A stretch of 64,000 bases of DNA from Zingiber officinale (GCF_018446385.1 NC_055990.1:28915891-28979890); one strand, 5' to 3'; positions 33,092 to 43,746 are shown, counted from the stretch's first letter. Translations and numbers: made by a program. Notes: a model not told the origin generated them from the sequence alone.

Positions 33092-34396
33092 TTACCGCGG
33101 ACCCATCGACACCGAGAAGTCGGTCGGAACGCTAACCCTCTCGGCCCACACCTTCGATTCAAGGAACGCCTTCGATACCTTCCCGGCCACCCACATCATC
33201 TCCGGCCGAGCCGCCGGTTCCGACTCCACGCACCGTAGCGCCACCCGGATCAGCTTCTGCGCCGCATCCACCGGGAACGAGTCCCGCAACCGCCGGTCCA
33301 TCCACCTCCGTATCCGCCCCCACCGATCCTCTTCATCGTCGTCGTCGCCTGCCCCCATCGCCTTCCGCGCCGTGTCGATCAGGGATACTACGTCGAACTC
33401 CTTCCGTTCCTTGTCGTACCTGTACTTGAACGGCTCCTCGCCCGAAAGCAGCTCCAGTAGTACAATTCCAAAGGAGAACACGTCGGACCGACGGGAGACG
33501 GGTGCGCCGGAGATCACCTCAGGCGCCATGTACCCCCGTGTGCCTTCAATGTGCTTCTGCCGCTCACCCTGCCCTTTTCTCCTCGGCGAGGGAATTGGGG
33601 TAATTTCGCCTTCTTGTTCCTCGAGGGGATCAGAAATCTCCCCTGCGAGATCCGCAGCGCCGAAATGGCAGATCTTGGCGCGGAAATCGGGTTCGGTGAC
33701 GATGATGTCGGAGCTAGTGACCCGATTATGGACTCCGGAGGCCGCCGAGGAGTGATGGTGGATGTACTCGAGGCCTTGAGCGACGTCGACCGCAACCAGA
33801 ACTCGGGAGATCCAGGAGGCGAGCGGAGTGAAGCCAGGGTTCCGCGCGTTGCGAAGGCAATCGGCGAGTCTAGCGCCGTGAACGTACTCGTAGACGAGGT
33901 AGACGTATTCGTCCGCGGAGGATGCGCCGAGAAGGCGAGCGAGGCTGCTGTGGTGGGATCTACCCAGGGCGGCAAGACGGGCGGCGAGGTCCTCTCGCTG
34001 GCGGCGGAGGGATTTCTGGATGACGACGACGTCCCGGCCGCGGAGGTTACAGCGCCAGGCGGAGGAGGCGGCACCAGGGAGGCGCTTGAAGAGGAAGTTG
34101 TTGGTGGCGGCGCAGACCTCCGAGAAGGGGTAGAGGCCAGGAGCCTCCGGCAGGGACGAGCGGACGGAGGCGAGGCTGAGGGCGGAGGAAGAGGAGGATG
34201 TGAAAGCGTGAGAAGAGGATGAAGTAGCGGAATTAAGGGGTCGGCGGAGAGGTCGGCCACCTGGATCGGTGGGAGTTCCGTTCAAGGAAGCGGAGGCATA
34301 GGCGGAGGGAGGCGCAGTGGAGGCGGCGGCGCTGGCTCGCGATCTACTCCTGGATCCAGGTTCCAATGCCTCGGTGGCGGCCCGAGACCTGCACAT
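33092..34396 (-). CDS. Receptor-like cytoplasmic pseudokinase (LYK3-like, no LysM domain)
   Basis: Intronless, GC-rich gene for 434 residues. A basic/Ser-rich N-terminus (MCRSRAATEALEP) leads to a kinase fold at about 80-410 (YPFSEVCAATNNFLFKR; LVYEYVHGARLADCLRNARN; GTRGYMAPEVISG; FSFGIVLLELLSGEEP) and a C-terminus FSVSMGPR. There is no signal peptide, LysM or transmembrane segment. Catalytic motifs are altered: the glycine loop is not recognisable, HRD reads HNR (223-225) and DFG reads HFG (244-246), while a possible ATP lysine (K128) and APE (291-293) remain. This fits plant proteins annotated 'LysM domain receptor-like kinase 3', which are often pseudokinases. An in-frame ATG exists 63 codons upstream, but MCRSR matches the family start. 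It is divergent from the PBL19-like gene. Confidence 0.85.
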   Translation of the reverse strand: MCRSRAATEALEPGSRSRSRASAAASTAPPSAYASASLNGTPTDPGGRPLRRPLNSATSSSSHAFTSSSSSALSLASVRSSLPEAPGLYPFSEVCAATNNFLFKRLPGAASSAWRCNLRGRDVVVIQKSLRRQREDLAARLAALGRSHHSSLARLLGASSADEYVYLVYEYVHGARLADCLRNARNPGFTPLASWISRVLVAVDVAQGLEYIHHHSSAASGVHNRVTSSDIIVTEPDFRAKICHFGAADLAGEISDPLEEQEGEITPIPSPRRKGQGERQKHIEGTRGYMAPEVISGAPVSRRSDVFSFGIVLLELLSGEEPFKYRYDKERKEFDVVSLIDTARKAMGAGDDDDEEDRWGRIRRWMDRRLRDSFPVDAAQKLIRVALRCVESEPAARPEMMWVAGKVSKAFLESKVWAERVSVPTDFSVSMGPR

Positions 34397-34644
34397 TGAG
34401 CGGAAACATAGGATCGGGGCGGCGGTGGAAGTTAACGGCGGTGGGAGAAGGGCTGCAGAGGAGATAAGGCCGGTGACGCCAGCGCCGAAGAGGAGGCCGA
34501 TGCGGTAAAATAATGGGCCGATTCGGTTCGCGTACCGTGTATAAATAGGTAAAGGCCCAATTCGATTGGATGGAGACGGGAACATCTAAGATGGATTCTA
34601 CAAGTTAGCGAGAATAGTCACTAATTATATTACGATTTTATTTT

Positions 34645-34706
<62 letters not shown>

Positions 34707-35103
34707 CAATAAAATAGAATATTAGCTGTATACATTTCAAACCACCAATGTTGACCCAGGGAGCACTGGCCAATTAAGTGCGCTCACATACGGTTACCTG
34801 GCATCTGCATTGATTACTTGCTCACCTCCATCGTTTTCGCTATCGCATTTGTTCACGCCCTTCCCGTTCCAACCTCGTCTGGATCCTTCGGTGGTTGAGT
34901 AGGAAGGAGGAATAGTAGTAGAAGAAGAGGTCTCCTAGCTGCCTCGTTGTGTTGACTTCGTCATCGCCGCTGGTCGCTGGTCGCGCCATGGGGGCTCGGG
35001 GTCGTATCCTTTGAGGAGATCTGTCCTCAACGGGATCCCCAATTGCCTTGGGTTTTGCGTGCTCCATCCGTCGGCGTTCTTGATTCAGTATCCTCAGAAA
35101 CCG
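34397..35103. promoter_or_regulatory. Shared divergent promoter interval and 5' UTR
   Basis: About 1.27 kb separates the start codons of the two kinase genes. It contains an AT microsatellite (34649-34703) and, on the plus side, a GC-rich first non-coding exon ending at 35103 (CCG then GTGAGT). A bidirectional promoter is possible but not shown. Confidence 0.4.
34649..34703. repeat. AT microsatellite
   Basis: About 27 AT units between two divergent kinase genes. Confidence 0.95.
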
Positions 35104-35588
35104 GTGAGTTTAAATTTGTATATATGCCCTTCAACTTGTTTGTTGGAAAAGGTTGGATTTTGTGGAGTGTTGACGAAGTAGAGGCTCAAGTATGTCTGTT
35201 TGTAATTCCAGTTTTGACACTGAAATCCGTGGCTTGATTGATCTGATAAAGTATTCTAATTTGCTTATGGGTTTAATCCTTTGTTTATTTGAATGTAATT
35301 TCAGGTTATAGATACGGAGGTGATGTCATACCTATTCTTTATTTTTCTTTGATTAAAACCTAATCTTGATTCAAGTTTAATTACAATTCAATATCTATAT
35401 CAGTATTTAAGGGCTAAGAGTTTTTCTTATTTTGATGTGAAATAGGATCTAAAAGAGTCATGTTCTGTAGATAGGATATGTCAATTGCGAACACTAATTC
35501 TTCTCTGATCACGGAATATATCTTGTATTTCTGTCATAGTTTGATTTCTTCCTCTGAGTCTGAAGTGTTTACTCTTTGTTGATTGCAG
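35104..35588 (+). other. 5' UTR intron of the PBL19-like gene
   Basis: Donor CCG then GTGAGTTT, acceptor TTGATTGCAG; the T-rich intron separates a GC-rich leader exon from the short UTR segment 35589-35662 before the ATG. Confidence 0.65.
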
Positions 35589-35662
35589 TTATTGCATCAA
35601 GGATTCAAAATTCTTATTTGGACTGTGAAGATATCAACCATTTAGTTTCTTTTCTGTGAGAC

Positions 35663-37408
35663 ATGAATTGCTTCTCGACCCGAAATGAAGCCACCAAGGG
35701 GGACTCCCAGGCTAGGATGTCTGGGTCAATTCGGTCTAATAGCACCACATCTACTGAGCATGACATGAGGAGGTCAGGATCTGAGTTCAACTCTGGGGAT
35801 GTTACTGATATCAGCTCTGGCTCAATGGGAAGGTCACATTATCCCAGTTTCTCCCAGAAACCGAACAATCTCAGAGTGTTCACGTTTTCAGAACTGAGGA
35901 ATGCCACAAGAAACTTTAGCAGGTCGCTAATGGTTGGGGAAGGTGGTTTCGGATGTGTTTATAGGGGGGCAATCAAGAGCCTTGAAGACCAAAATTCTAA
36001 TATTGAAATTGCAGTTAAGCAACTAAATCGCAAGGGAGTGCAGGCAAGTCTTTTTCCTTTCTTTACATATCTTGCTCGAATTATGACCATGTTCTTCTAC
36101 ATTTCCAAATTCATCTAACATTGAATAAACAGTGTTTGGCTATTCAAGTAGCTAAATGGTCTGAAACAATCTTCTCATAGCGCTTATACGAGGGATACAA
36201 AGCTAAAGACAGTTATAGGACATTTCCATTGCTTTCGCTAGGATTCTATATCTATGGTAGATAGTTGTTTTCAGTGGCATTATGAATTCATTATCTACTA
36301 CTTGTAGGGACACAAAGAATGGTTGACAGAAGTTAATGTTCTCGGGGTGCTTGAACATCCGAATCTGGTCAAACTTGTGGGCTATTGTGCTGAGGATGAT
36401 GAAAGGGGAATACAACGTCTTCTTGTGTATGAATACATGCCAAATAGAAGTGTGGATGATCATTTATCGAATCGATCTAGGACAACACTTTCTTGGCCCA
36501 TGCGATTAAGAGTGGCTCTTGATGCTGCTCGCGGCTTGGCCTACTTGCATGAAGAAATGGAGTTTCAGGTATCAAACTTCTTAGTTAACTCAGTATATAT
36601 AATTTGGTCAATTTTTAGGTGATTGGTTTTGTCAACAACATAGTAATTGCTTTCTTTTCTCTTTCAATGGACAGATTATTTTTCGCGATTTCAAAACTTC
36701 CAACATTCTCTTGGATAAGGACTGGAAAGCAAAATTGTCTGACTTTGGAATGGCTAGACAGGGACCAACAGAGGGAATAACTCATGTTTCAACTGCAGTA
36801 AGTCATGCTGCTCTTCGCCCTGTTTATTTTATCAGCCATTTGGATTCAAATTCTTTAATGCAATGGTGAACACTATCCACTGAAACATTTGACAGGTGGT
36901 AGGAACTTTGGGCTACGCAGCTCCGGAGTACCTGCAAACTGGTCGCCTGACTTCGAAGAGCGACGTATGGAGCTACGGAGTCGTCCTCTATGAACTCGTC
37001 ACCGGCCGGCGACCGATAGACAGAAACCGTCCCAGAGGCGAACAAAAGCTCTTGGAGTGGGTCAAGCCATACATAACCGATGCCAAGAAGTTGCGCATAA
37101 TCATGGACCCAAAGCTACAAGACGACTACTCTCTCAAGTCCGCGACGAGGCTCGTTTACGTGGCGAACCGCTGCCTCGTGCGGCTGCCCAAGTCGAGGCC
37201 CAAGATGAGCGAGGTGGTGGAGATGCTGCGGCAAATTGTGGGGGACGCAGAGGTCACGGCTCCGCAAGCACCTTTAAGGAGTTCAGAAGAGAAGACCACG
37301 CCGGAGAAAAAGAAGGGCATCAAGAGGGCTATGGGAGATCGGAAAATGTGCGAAAGCCTGGGTTTGGGGTGCCACGGATGGATGCTCAAGCTTGTGAAGA
37401 CCCATTGA
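35663..37408 (+). CDS. PBL19-like: RLCK VII protein kinase, PBL19/PCRK type, four coding exons
   Basis: Cytoplasmic Ser/Thr kinase of the family that relays pattern-receptor signals to MAPK and defence outputs. Coding exons 35663-36043, 36308-36568, 36675-36797 and 36896-37408, all phase 0, give 425 residues. The N-terminus MNCFSTRNE has a Cys at position 3 that may be palmitoylated, as in PCRK/PBL19 relatives, and no MG myristoylation start. Kinase motifs are complete: GEGGFGCVY (92-100), AVK lysine (119), FRDFKTSN (217-224; Phe replaces the usual His/Tyr, normal for this subgroup), DFG (237-239), GTLGYAAPEY (258-267). The first coding intron (36044-36307) begins with GC. A 5' UTR intron (35104-35588) precedes the ATG. 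Intact by every check available; a defence role is inferred from the family. Confidence 0.93.
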
Positions 37409-38557
37409 CGACGATGAGATCGACAGTCATGATTTTTCGACACGGTGACGCTTCTCAGTTCATAGTAATAAGTGTCGGTAGCTGCATCAGAATGTATGCT
37501 TTTTCTCGAAGCTTGTTACATGTCAAATATATGTCACCCTTACAAATGTAGAGATACTGGATCTTTATTTTGTACGTCGAATCATTCTCCAACTGACCTA
37601 AATGTGCTTAATTAATTTTACATTATGTAGGAAGCGTTGGGGTTCTCGTAAACATCTTAATTAATTAATTAATTAATGATCTTGTTCATCTCCGTTTTAA
37701 GCATTAATCCTCATGAGTCCAAGGGGGAGCAAACAGGAGTGGAGGGAAGGTTTAAATAAAGGTCGGATGAAGAACGTCCAACGAGACAGGCAAGGGCATA
37801 GTCAAGATTTAAAATTATCTGAAGTTGATCATCGGTGTTGGTGTTCTGGCGATGATGGTTGCGGTCGAATCGTGATGACAGGGCAAAGTACGTCGCTTGT
37901 GGCAGGGAGAGCAGCGATGACAAAACTATCAACAGGGATAACAATGAATGTGATGTCGTGATAATCAGGGAGGAAGGTAGCAACAATAGGGGCACGACTA
38001 TGGTTGCGGTAATGTCCCACAGATATAGCGTACTAATAAGGAGAAGGTTTGCCACGGTTGTGTTAGTCAAGTTGCGGCTAGACGCATGCGACGAGGAGTA
38101 AAGAAAGTGACGTGCGCCAGATAAAACAGAACACGTAGGGAGGTAAAGCAACAAATAAGAAAAAAACTTAGATTTAATTAAATTTTTTAACAATCTAATA
38201 GAAAAAACTAAGTACTGAAATAAAATTACTATAGATCATATCATATGAACTAAAATAAAATAAGAATAGAGTTGGAATAAAATTTTGCTTATAAGTCTTG
38301 AAAAATAGGTGAAGTTGGGTGGCTCTGCCTCTAAGACAGGTGAGGTTAGTTTTCATACTGCTCAGCTGGGGTTCAGTGATTTAAGCCTTAGGGGAGGCCG
38401 TGCAAGTGCTCCATCGGTAGGAATCGTGCGATGGAGATCAAATCAATAGTCGGTGGCAACGAGTCAATGGCGTGGCATTTTTTTTTTTATTGATTTTTAC
38501 ACCGGATATCCCTTTTACGTGGATTAATCTTGGAATAATGATCCATCCGTTCTACGT
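37409..38557. other. 3' UTR and intergenic DNA
   Basis: The kinase 3' UTR probably ends near 37560-37620. A short TTAA repeat lies at about 37655-37677. The open stretches at 37711-38193 on both strands have no recognisable domain and are not called. Confidence 0.5.
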
Positions 38558-39250
38558 ACATTTTTTATAAGTCATCTGATCCCATAGGTCATCCGAGTTG
38601 ATATGTAGTGGGATACTTACTACATAAGATCGTAGGGTCGAAACTCAAGGTAGTCAGAGTGTAAATCCCCGGTCCCTGTGCAACTCACCCCACCTGCCAC
38701 ATGCTCGCTCAGGATGCTGTGATTTACCTCCCTCGTGATGGCCTTGGGTCGGGTGCGGCGGGGGCGTTGGGGACGAATGATTTCGTCCTTTTTATCACAT
38801 TTTTTATAAGTCATCTATCCCCTCGGGACGATGTGATGATTAAAACATGGGGTGTTATCACATGAGGTCTTGGGGTCGAAACTCGGTATGATCGAGCATA
38901 ACCTCTCCCATGTCTTGACCATTTGCACTAATGGCTAGTAACCACCCGTGATTTACCTCCTTCGTGTTGGCCTAGAGACGGGTTGGCGGGGGCGCTGAGA
39001 GTGAGCGAATCACCTTTTTGTCACATTTTTTATAAGTCATCAGTCCCCTCGGATGGATCTAATGGCTAGCGCATGAGATGTTGCCACAATGAAGTCTGGG
39101 GTTCAAATCTCGGCAAAATCGAGGTAAATACCTCCCTTATGTGCTAGTGACTATTCTAAAGTATAGTAGCCGCCCGTGATTTACCTCCTCCGTGTTAATC
39201 TTGGGACGAATTGACGGGGACACTGGGACAAACGTATTCACTTTTTGCCA
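38558..39250 (+). repeat. Three tandem SINE-like units of about 230 bp
   Basis: Units start at 38558, 38797 and 39023, each with ACATTTTTTATAAGTCAT, and a fourth start appears at 39250. Unit 3 has tRNA-like RNA polymerase III boxes: A box TGGCTAGCGCATG (39063) and B box GGTTCAAATCT (39100). The 3' half of each unit holds CGTGATTTACCTCC and a GGG(A/T)CGG-type block. A tRNA-derived SINE that became tandem is the best reading. Confidence 0.7.
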
Positions 39251-39598
39251 CAAATTTTTTATAACTCATCAACATAAATATCTTGAGAAGTGTTTTTAAA
39301 TTAATTATTTATTAAAGAAAAATTTTATTTGTTAAGTTATTGAAATTCCATCCATAAATATTTAAGGAAGTGAAAAGACATTCTACGGATGTATCATTCA
39401 GAAATTGAAGTGTCATTGTCATATTGAACTTTGAAAACAGTTGATTTGACTTAAGTTGGCTAACAATTGGTCTGTAAAATTATGGAATTACCCCCTTCAG
39501 ATTGGATTTAGATGTAGTTAAATATCTTTTGTATCAAATGAATGGGACTAGTAGATTTAAGTTTGGAAAACTTATTGTGCACGGAAATATGTTTCACT

Positions 39599-39599
<1 letters not shown>

Positions 39600-39635
<36 letters not shown>
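39600..39635. repeat. ATT microsatellite
   Basis: About 11 ATT units in AT-rich intergenic DNA; the surrounding 39250-39990 holds no gene that I can support. Confidence 0.93.
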
Positions 39636-39637
<2 letters not shown>

Positions 39638-39986
39638 TCTTAACTGTTAATTTTAAAGATGATAGATTTAATTTTTTAAATTATTTTTTATTCATCCTAG
39701 ATGATTCAGTATCACTGGCCATCATTTAAATCCAAACAAATAAATTATGAGGTCATTTTTACTTTGTATGAGAAAGATTGACACCTAATAGAATATTTTA
39801 TACCAACAGAAAATTAATCCTCAAATCTATTGAAATAATCATAAATGACTTGTATAGTTACCAATTGTGCTAACTAGTAAACTAGATGTGTGATAGGTCC
39901 TCGTAATTTATAAACTTTGATGTCAATTTTAAATTATTTCCATTTTCGAAGTTTTGAATCCATACTGCCAAAAATAAATCAATCAA

Positions 39987-39989
<3 letters not shown>

Positions 39990-40063
<74 letters not shown>
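39990..40063. repeat. AT microsatellite, left side of a MITE-like element
   Basis: About 36 AT units. Confidence 0.95.
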
Positions 40064-40066
<3 letters not shown>

Positions 40067-40650
40067 GCGTAGTTATATTAGGCTTGGATGCGGTCGTATC
40101 CCCTAAAATTTAAAGAAAATATTAATACGATGGGAAAAAATTTAAAAAAATATATAATCATAAGATTTGAAACTTTCTCATCTTTTTGGCAAAAAAATTC
40201 CAATTAAACCCCTTTCAACCTAACCCATTTGCCTCCTTTGCCAAATCAATTTTTTTTATCCGTTTTCTTCTCCCTTCTCTAATCCCACTTTTATTTTCCT
40301 CTTTTCATTTTTTTTCTTCCTATAATTTCTTTCGTATTCTTTTTTCTAACTCTAATTTTATCCACAAAATCTTTCGCGACATGTCGCTACCTTTATAGCC
40401 CAAGTCGCTATCGTCGGACACCGATTGTTACCATCGTCACTGTCATTTGTTGCATGGTAGTTATCTTCACTTGGCTAACGTCGTCTCTTCACCGATGCTC
40501 CATAAAAAAATACCTTTTAATTGAGGTGAAATTTACTTAATTGATTTCTTTCGCTTAGCTGACACCGTTATTTGCTACCAGCATCACCGTCATCGTTCGC
40601 CAACTCCGTCGCTTTGCCCCTCCCGAGTGAATTGAAAATCCTAGCTACGC

Positions 40651-40653
<3 letters not shown>
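40064..40653. mobile_element. MITE-like element flanked by two AT tracts
   Basis: About 590 bp whose ends are inverted copies: left GAGGCGTAGTTA, right (minus strand) GTGGCGTAGCTA. Both sides continue directly into long AT repeats, like the Micron-type MITEs of rice that sit inside AT microsatellites. The interior is AT/T-rich with no convincing coding capacity. The short repeat ends make the call tentative. Confidence 0.5.

Positions 40654-40707
<54 letters not shown>
40654..40707. repeat. AT microsatellite, right side of a MITE-like element
   Basis: About 26 AT units directly before the Tat LTR that starts at 40709. Confidence 0.95.
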
Positions 40708-40709
<2 letters not shown>

Positions 40710-41145
40710 GCGATGATAAGGAGAAGTCACGTGGCACGGATCAATTGTCGCGATGTAAGTCAAGGTCAAGGCGGTCAACGCCAGGGTTGTAGGGCTCATC
40801 CGCAGAACCCGAGTGAAGGGTGACTAATCGGTCATTCGGATGAACACTAGCCGCTTGGATATATAGGCCGATCGGATGTACATCAGTCGACTGTGCCCGG
40901 ACGACTCGGAGATGGCCAACCGAGATATCCACCTTGCTCGACGTATGGCCTTAGGGGTAGAGAGAATCAAATAAAACACTTCATCATTAAATGAAACCAA
41001 GATAAAGGAAAACATGTCATCATTAAATACAAAGAAAGGTATAAAAGGGAAGTTTCATACTTCAAGATGATGGAAGATTCCTTTCCTGCTAAAATTCTCT
41101 TCCTATTTGCTATTTTTGACTTGGGCGTCGAAAGGCCAACTACAG

Positions 41146-41286
41146 TGTTGTACCCAAAGGATACAAGATATTCCATTGGTATGAAGCCTTTTGGTAGAGC
41201 CCAAGAGCAAAGCCATGAGGGTCTAAGCCCAAAGTGGACAATATCATGCCACTGTGGAGATATGTGGACATCCTTTGGGCGCAACA
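41146..41286 (+). repeat. TRIM LTR L1 (5'-deleted)
   Basis: 141 bp; keeps the first TGTTG and then joins the later part of the LTR, missing about 50 bp compared with the 190-bp copies. It ends GGGCGCAACA, with the primer site at 41289. Confidence 0.75.
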
Positions 41287-41483
41287 AATGGTATCAGAGC
41301 CATGGTACGAACTAGATACCAAGTGGGGTGGACTTGAACGAAGTTGAGGGTGGGCCCGAAGTAGGTCAAGGTGACTAGGCGCGGATGCTTGCGGGGAAGC
41401 CCAGAGCAGGTCAGGATGACCGGATGCTCGCGGGAAGGCCCAGACCATGAGAGTAATTGTGGTTCTTCGTTTGAGGGGAGAAT

Positions 41484-41673
41484 TGTTGGGGTTCAATCAA
41501 AGTCCCACATTGAAAAGATTTGGAAAAGATCATGGGGTTAAAAGGATGCATCATATCTTCATTGGCTTGAGGCCTTTTGGGTAGAGCCCAAGAGCAAAGC
41601 CATGAGGGCCTAGGCCCAAAGTGGACAATATCATGTCATTGTGGAGATATGCGGACATCCTTTGGGCGCAACA
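41484..41673 (+). repeat. TRIM LTR L2
   Basis: 190 bp, TGTTGGGGTTCAATC...GGGCGCAACA; contains AGTCCCACATTG, a block common in plant TRIM LTRs. Primer site TGGTATCAGAGCC at 41676. Confidence 0.88.
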
Positions 41674-41719
41674 AATGGTATCAGAGCCATAGTACGAACC
41701 AAATACCATGTGGGTGGCC

Positions 41720-42300
41720 TTGAACGAAGTTGAGGGTGAGCCCAGAGTAGGTCAGGGTGACCGAATGTTCGTGGGAGGCATAGAGCAGGTCAGGGTGATC
41801 GGATACTTGTGCGAAAGCAAATAGGTCAGGGTGACCATATGCTCGCAGGGAGGCCCGAAATAGGTCAGGGTGACCGGATACTCGCAGGGAGGCTTGGAGC
41901 AGGTCAGGATCACTGGGTACTTGCGGTGAGGAGAGTAGGTCAGGGTACCCGGATGCTCGCAGGTAGGCCCGGAGTAGGTCAAGGTGATCGAGCGCGGATG
42001 CTGGCGGAGAGGCCCGGAGCAAGTCAAGGTGACCGAATACTTGCAGGGGGCAAGTAGGTTAGGGTGACCAGATGCTCACGGGGATGCTCGAAGCAAGTCA
42101 GGATGACCGAGTACTTGCAGGGGGGGCCTGGAGCAGGTCAGGGTGACCGGATACTTGCGGTGAAGTGAGTAGGTCAGGGTGGCCGGATGCTCGCAAGTAG
42201 GCCCGAAGTAGGTCAAGGTGACCGGGCGCGGATGCTTGCGGGGAGACCCAGAGCAGGTCAAGATGACCGGATGCTCACGGGAAGGCCCGGACTATGAGAG
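41720..42300 (+). repeat. Hairpin-type minisatellite of the TRIM interior
   Basis: About 39-bp units around AGGTCAGGGTGACCGGA with complementary outer arms, for example GCAAGT/ACTTGC (42019, 42039). The same array recurs at 42590-43130, and a single unit (GAGCA/TGCTC at 41404 and 41425) occurs in the short first interior. No open frame here is credible. Confidence 0.75.
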
Positions 42301-42330
42301 TAATCGTGGTCCTTCGTTTGAGGGGAGAAT

Positions 42331-42520
42331 TGTTGGGTTTCAATCAAAGTCTCACATTGGAAAGATTTGGTAAAGATCATGGGGTTAAAAGGATGCAAGA
42401 TATTTCCATTGACATGAGACTTTTTGGGTAGAGTCCAAGAGCAAAGCCATGAGGGTCTAGGCCCAAAGTGGACAATATCATGCCATTGTGGAGATATGTG
42501 GACATCCTTTGGGCGCAACA
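42331..42520 (+). repeat. TRIM LTR L3
   Basis: 190 bp, TGTTGGGTTTCAATC...GGGCGCAACA; primer site TGGTATCAGAG at 42523. Confidence 0.88.
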
Positions 42521-43169
42521 AATGGTATCAGAGTCATGGTACGGACCAGATGCCAAGTGGGATGGCCCTGAACGAAGTTGAGGGTGGGCCTAGAGTAAGT
42601 CAGGGTGACCAGATGTTCGTGGGAGGCCTGGAGCAAGTCAGGGTGATCGGATACTTGTGCGGAAGCACGTAGTTCAAGGTGACCAGATGCTCGCAGGGAG
42701 GCCCGAAGTAGGTCAGGGTGACCAGATACTCGCGGGGAGGCCTGGAGCAGGTCAGGGTGACCGGGTACTTACGGTGAGGCGAGTAGGTTAGGGTGGCCGA
42801 ATGCTCGCAGGTAGGCCCGGAGTAGGCCAAGGTGGCCGAGCGCGGATGTTGATGGGGAGGCCCGGAGCAAGTCAAGGTGACCAAATACTTGCAGGGGGTC
42901 AGGGTGACCGGATGCTCATGGGGAGGTCCGAAGCAGGTCAGGATGACCGAGTACTTGCGGGGGAGCCTGGAGCAGGTCAGGGTGACCGGGTACTTGCGGT
43001 GAGGCGAGTAGGTCAGGGTGGCCGGATGCTCGCAGGTAGGCCCAAAGTAGGTCAAGGTGGCCGGGCACAGATGCTTGCAGGGAGGCACAGAGCAGGTCAG
43101 GATGACCGGATGCTCGTGGGAAGGCCCGAACCTTAAGAGTAATTGTGGTCCTTTATTTGAGGAGAGGAT

Positions 43170-43359
43170 TGTTGGGGTTCAATCAAAGTCCCACATTGGA
43201 AAGATTTTGTAAAGATCATGGGGTTAAAAAGGATGCAAGATATCTCCATTGGCATGAGGCAATTTAGGTAGAGCCCAAGAGCAAAACCATGAGGACTTAG
43301 GCTCAAAGTGGACAATATCATGTCATTGTGGAGATATGCGGACATCCTTTGGCACAACA
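43170..43359 (+). repeat. TRIM LTR L4
   Basis: 190 bp, TGTTGGGGTTCAATC...GGCACAACA; primer site with one change (TGGTATTAGAGCC) at 43362. Confidence 0.88.
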
Positions 43360-43556
43360 AATGGTATTAGAGCCATGATATGAACTAGATACCAAGTGTG
43401 GTGGACTTGAACGAAGTTGAGGGTGGGCCCGAAGTAGGTCAAGGTGACCAGGCGCGGATGCTTGCGGGGAAGCCCAGAGCAGGTCATGATGACCGGATGC
43501 TCGCGGGAAGGCTCGGACCATGAGAGTAATTGTGATCCTTCGTTTGAGGGGAGAAT

Positions 43557-43746
43557 TGTTGGGGTTCAATCAAAGTCTCACATTGAAAAGATTTGGTAAA
43601 GATCATGGGGTTAAAATGATGCATCATATATCCATTGGCATGAGACATTTTGGGTAGAGCCCAAGAACAAAGCCATGAGGGCCTAGGCCCAAAGTGGACA
43701 ATATCATGCTATTGTGGAGATATGTGGATATCCTTTGGTCACAACA
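43557..43746 (+). repeat. TRIM LTR L5
   Basis: 190 bp, TGTTGGGGTTCAATC...GTCACAACA; followed by the right-hand flank TATAG rather than a primer site, as expected of the last LTR. Confidence 0.88.

Larger units (their letters stand above)
41146..43746 (+). mobile_element. TRIM (miniature LTR element) expanded to five LTRs and four interiors
   Basis: Order L1 (41146-41286), interior 197 bp, L2 (41484-41673), 657 bp, L3 (42331-42520), 649 bp, L4 (43170-43359), 197 bp, L5 (43557-43746). L2-L5 are exactly 190 bp each, TGTTGGG...CGCAACA or CACAACA. Every interior starts with a primer-binding site TGGTAT(C/T)AGAG two bases after the LTR and ends with a polypurine stretch (TTTGAGGGGAGAAT or a variant). 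No protein is encoded. The whole array is flanked by TACAG (41141-41145) and TATAG (43747-43751), one base short of a perfect 5-bp duplication. This indicates one insertion followed by LTR-LTR unequal exchange. Confidence 0.88.

Noticed and set aside
33514..34260. Two long frames overlapping the pseudokinase gene on both strands
   Set aside because: GC-rich codon-position effect; no domain, whereas the 33092-34396 frame matches a kinase throughout.
37711..38193. 160-codon frame on the minus strand
   Set aside because: Low-complexity Leu/Ser-rich translation with no domain or neighbour support.
41720..43130. CRISPR-like or coding repeats in the TRIM array
   Set aside because: Units are contiguous and palindromic, and the frames come from repeat periodicity.
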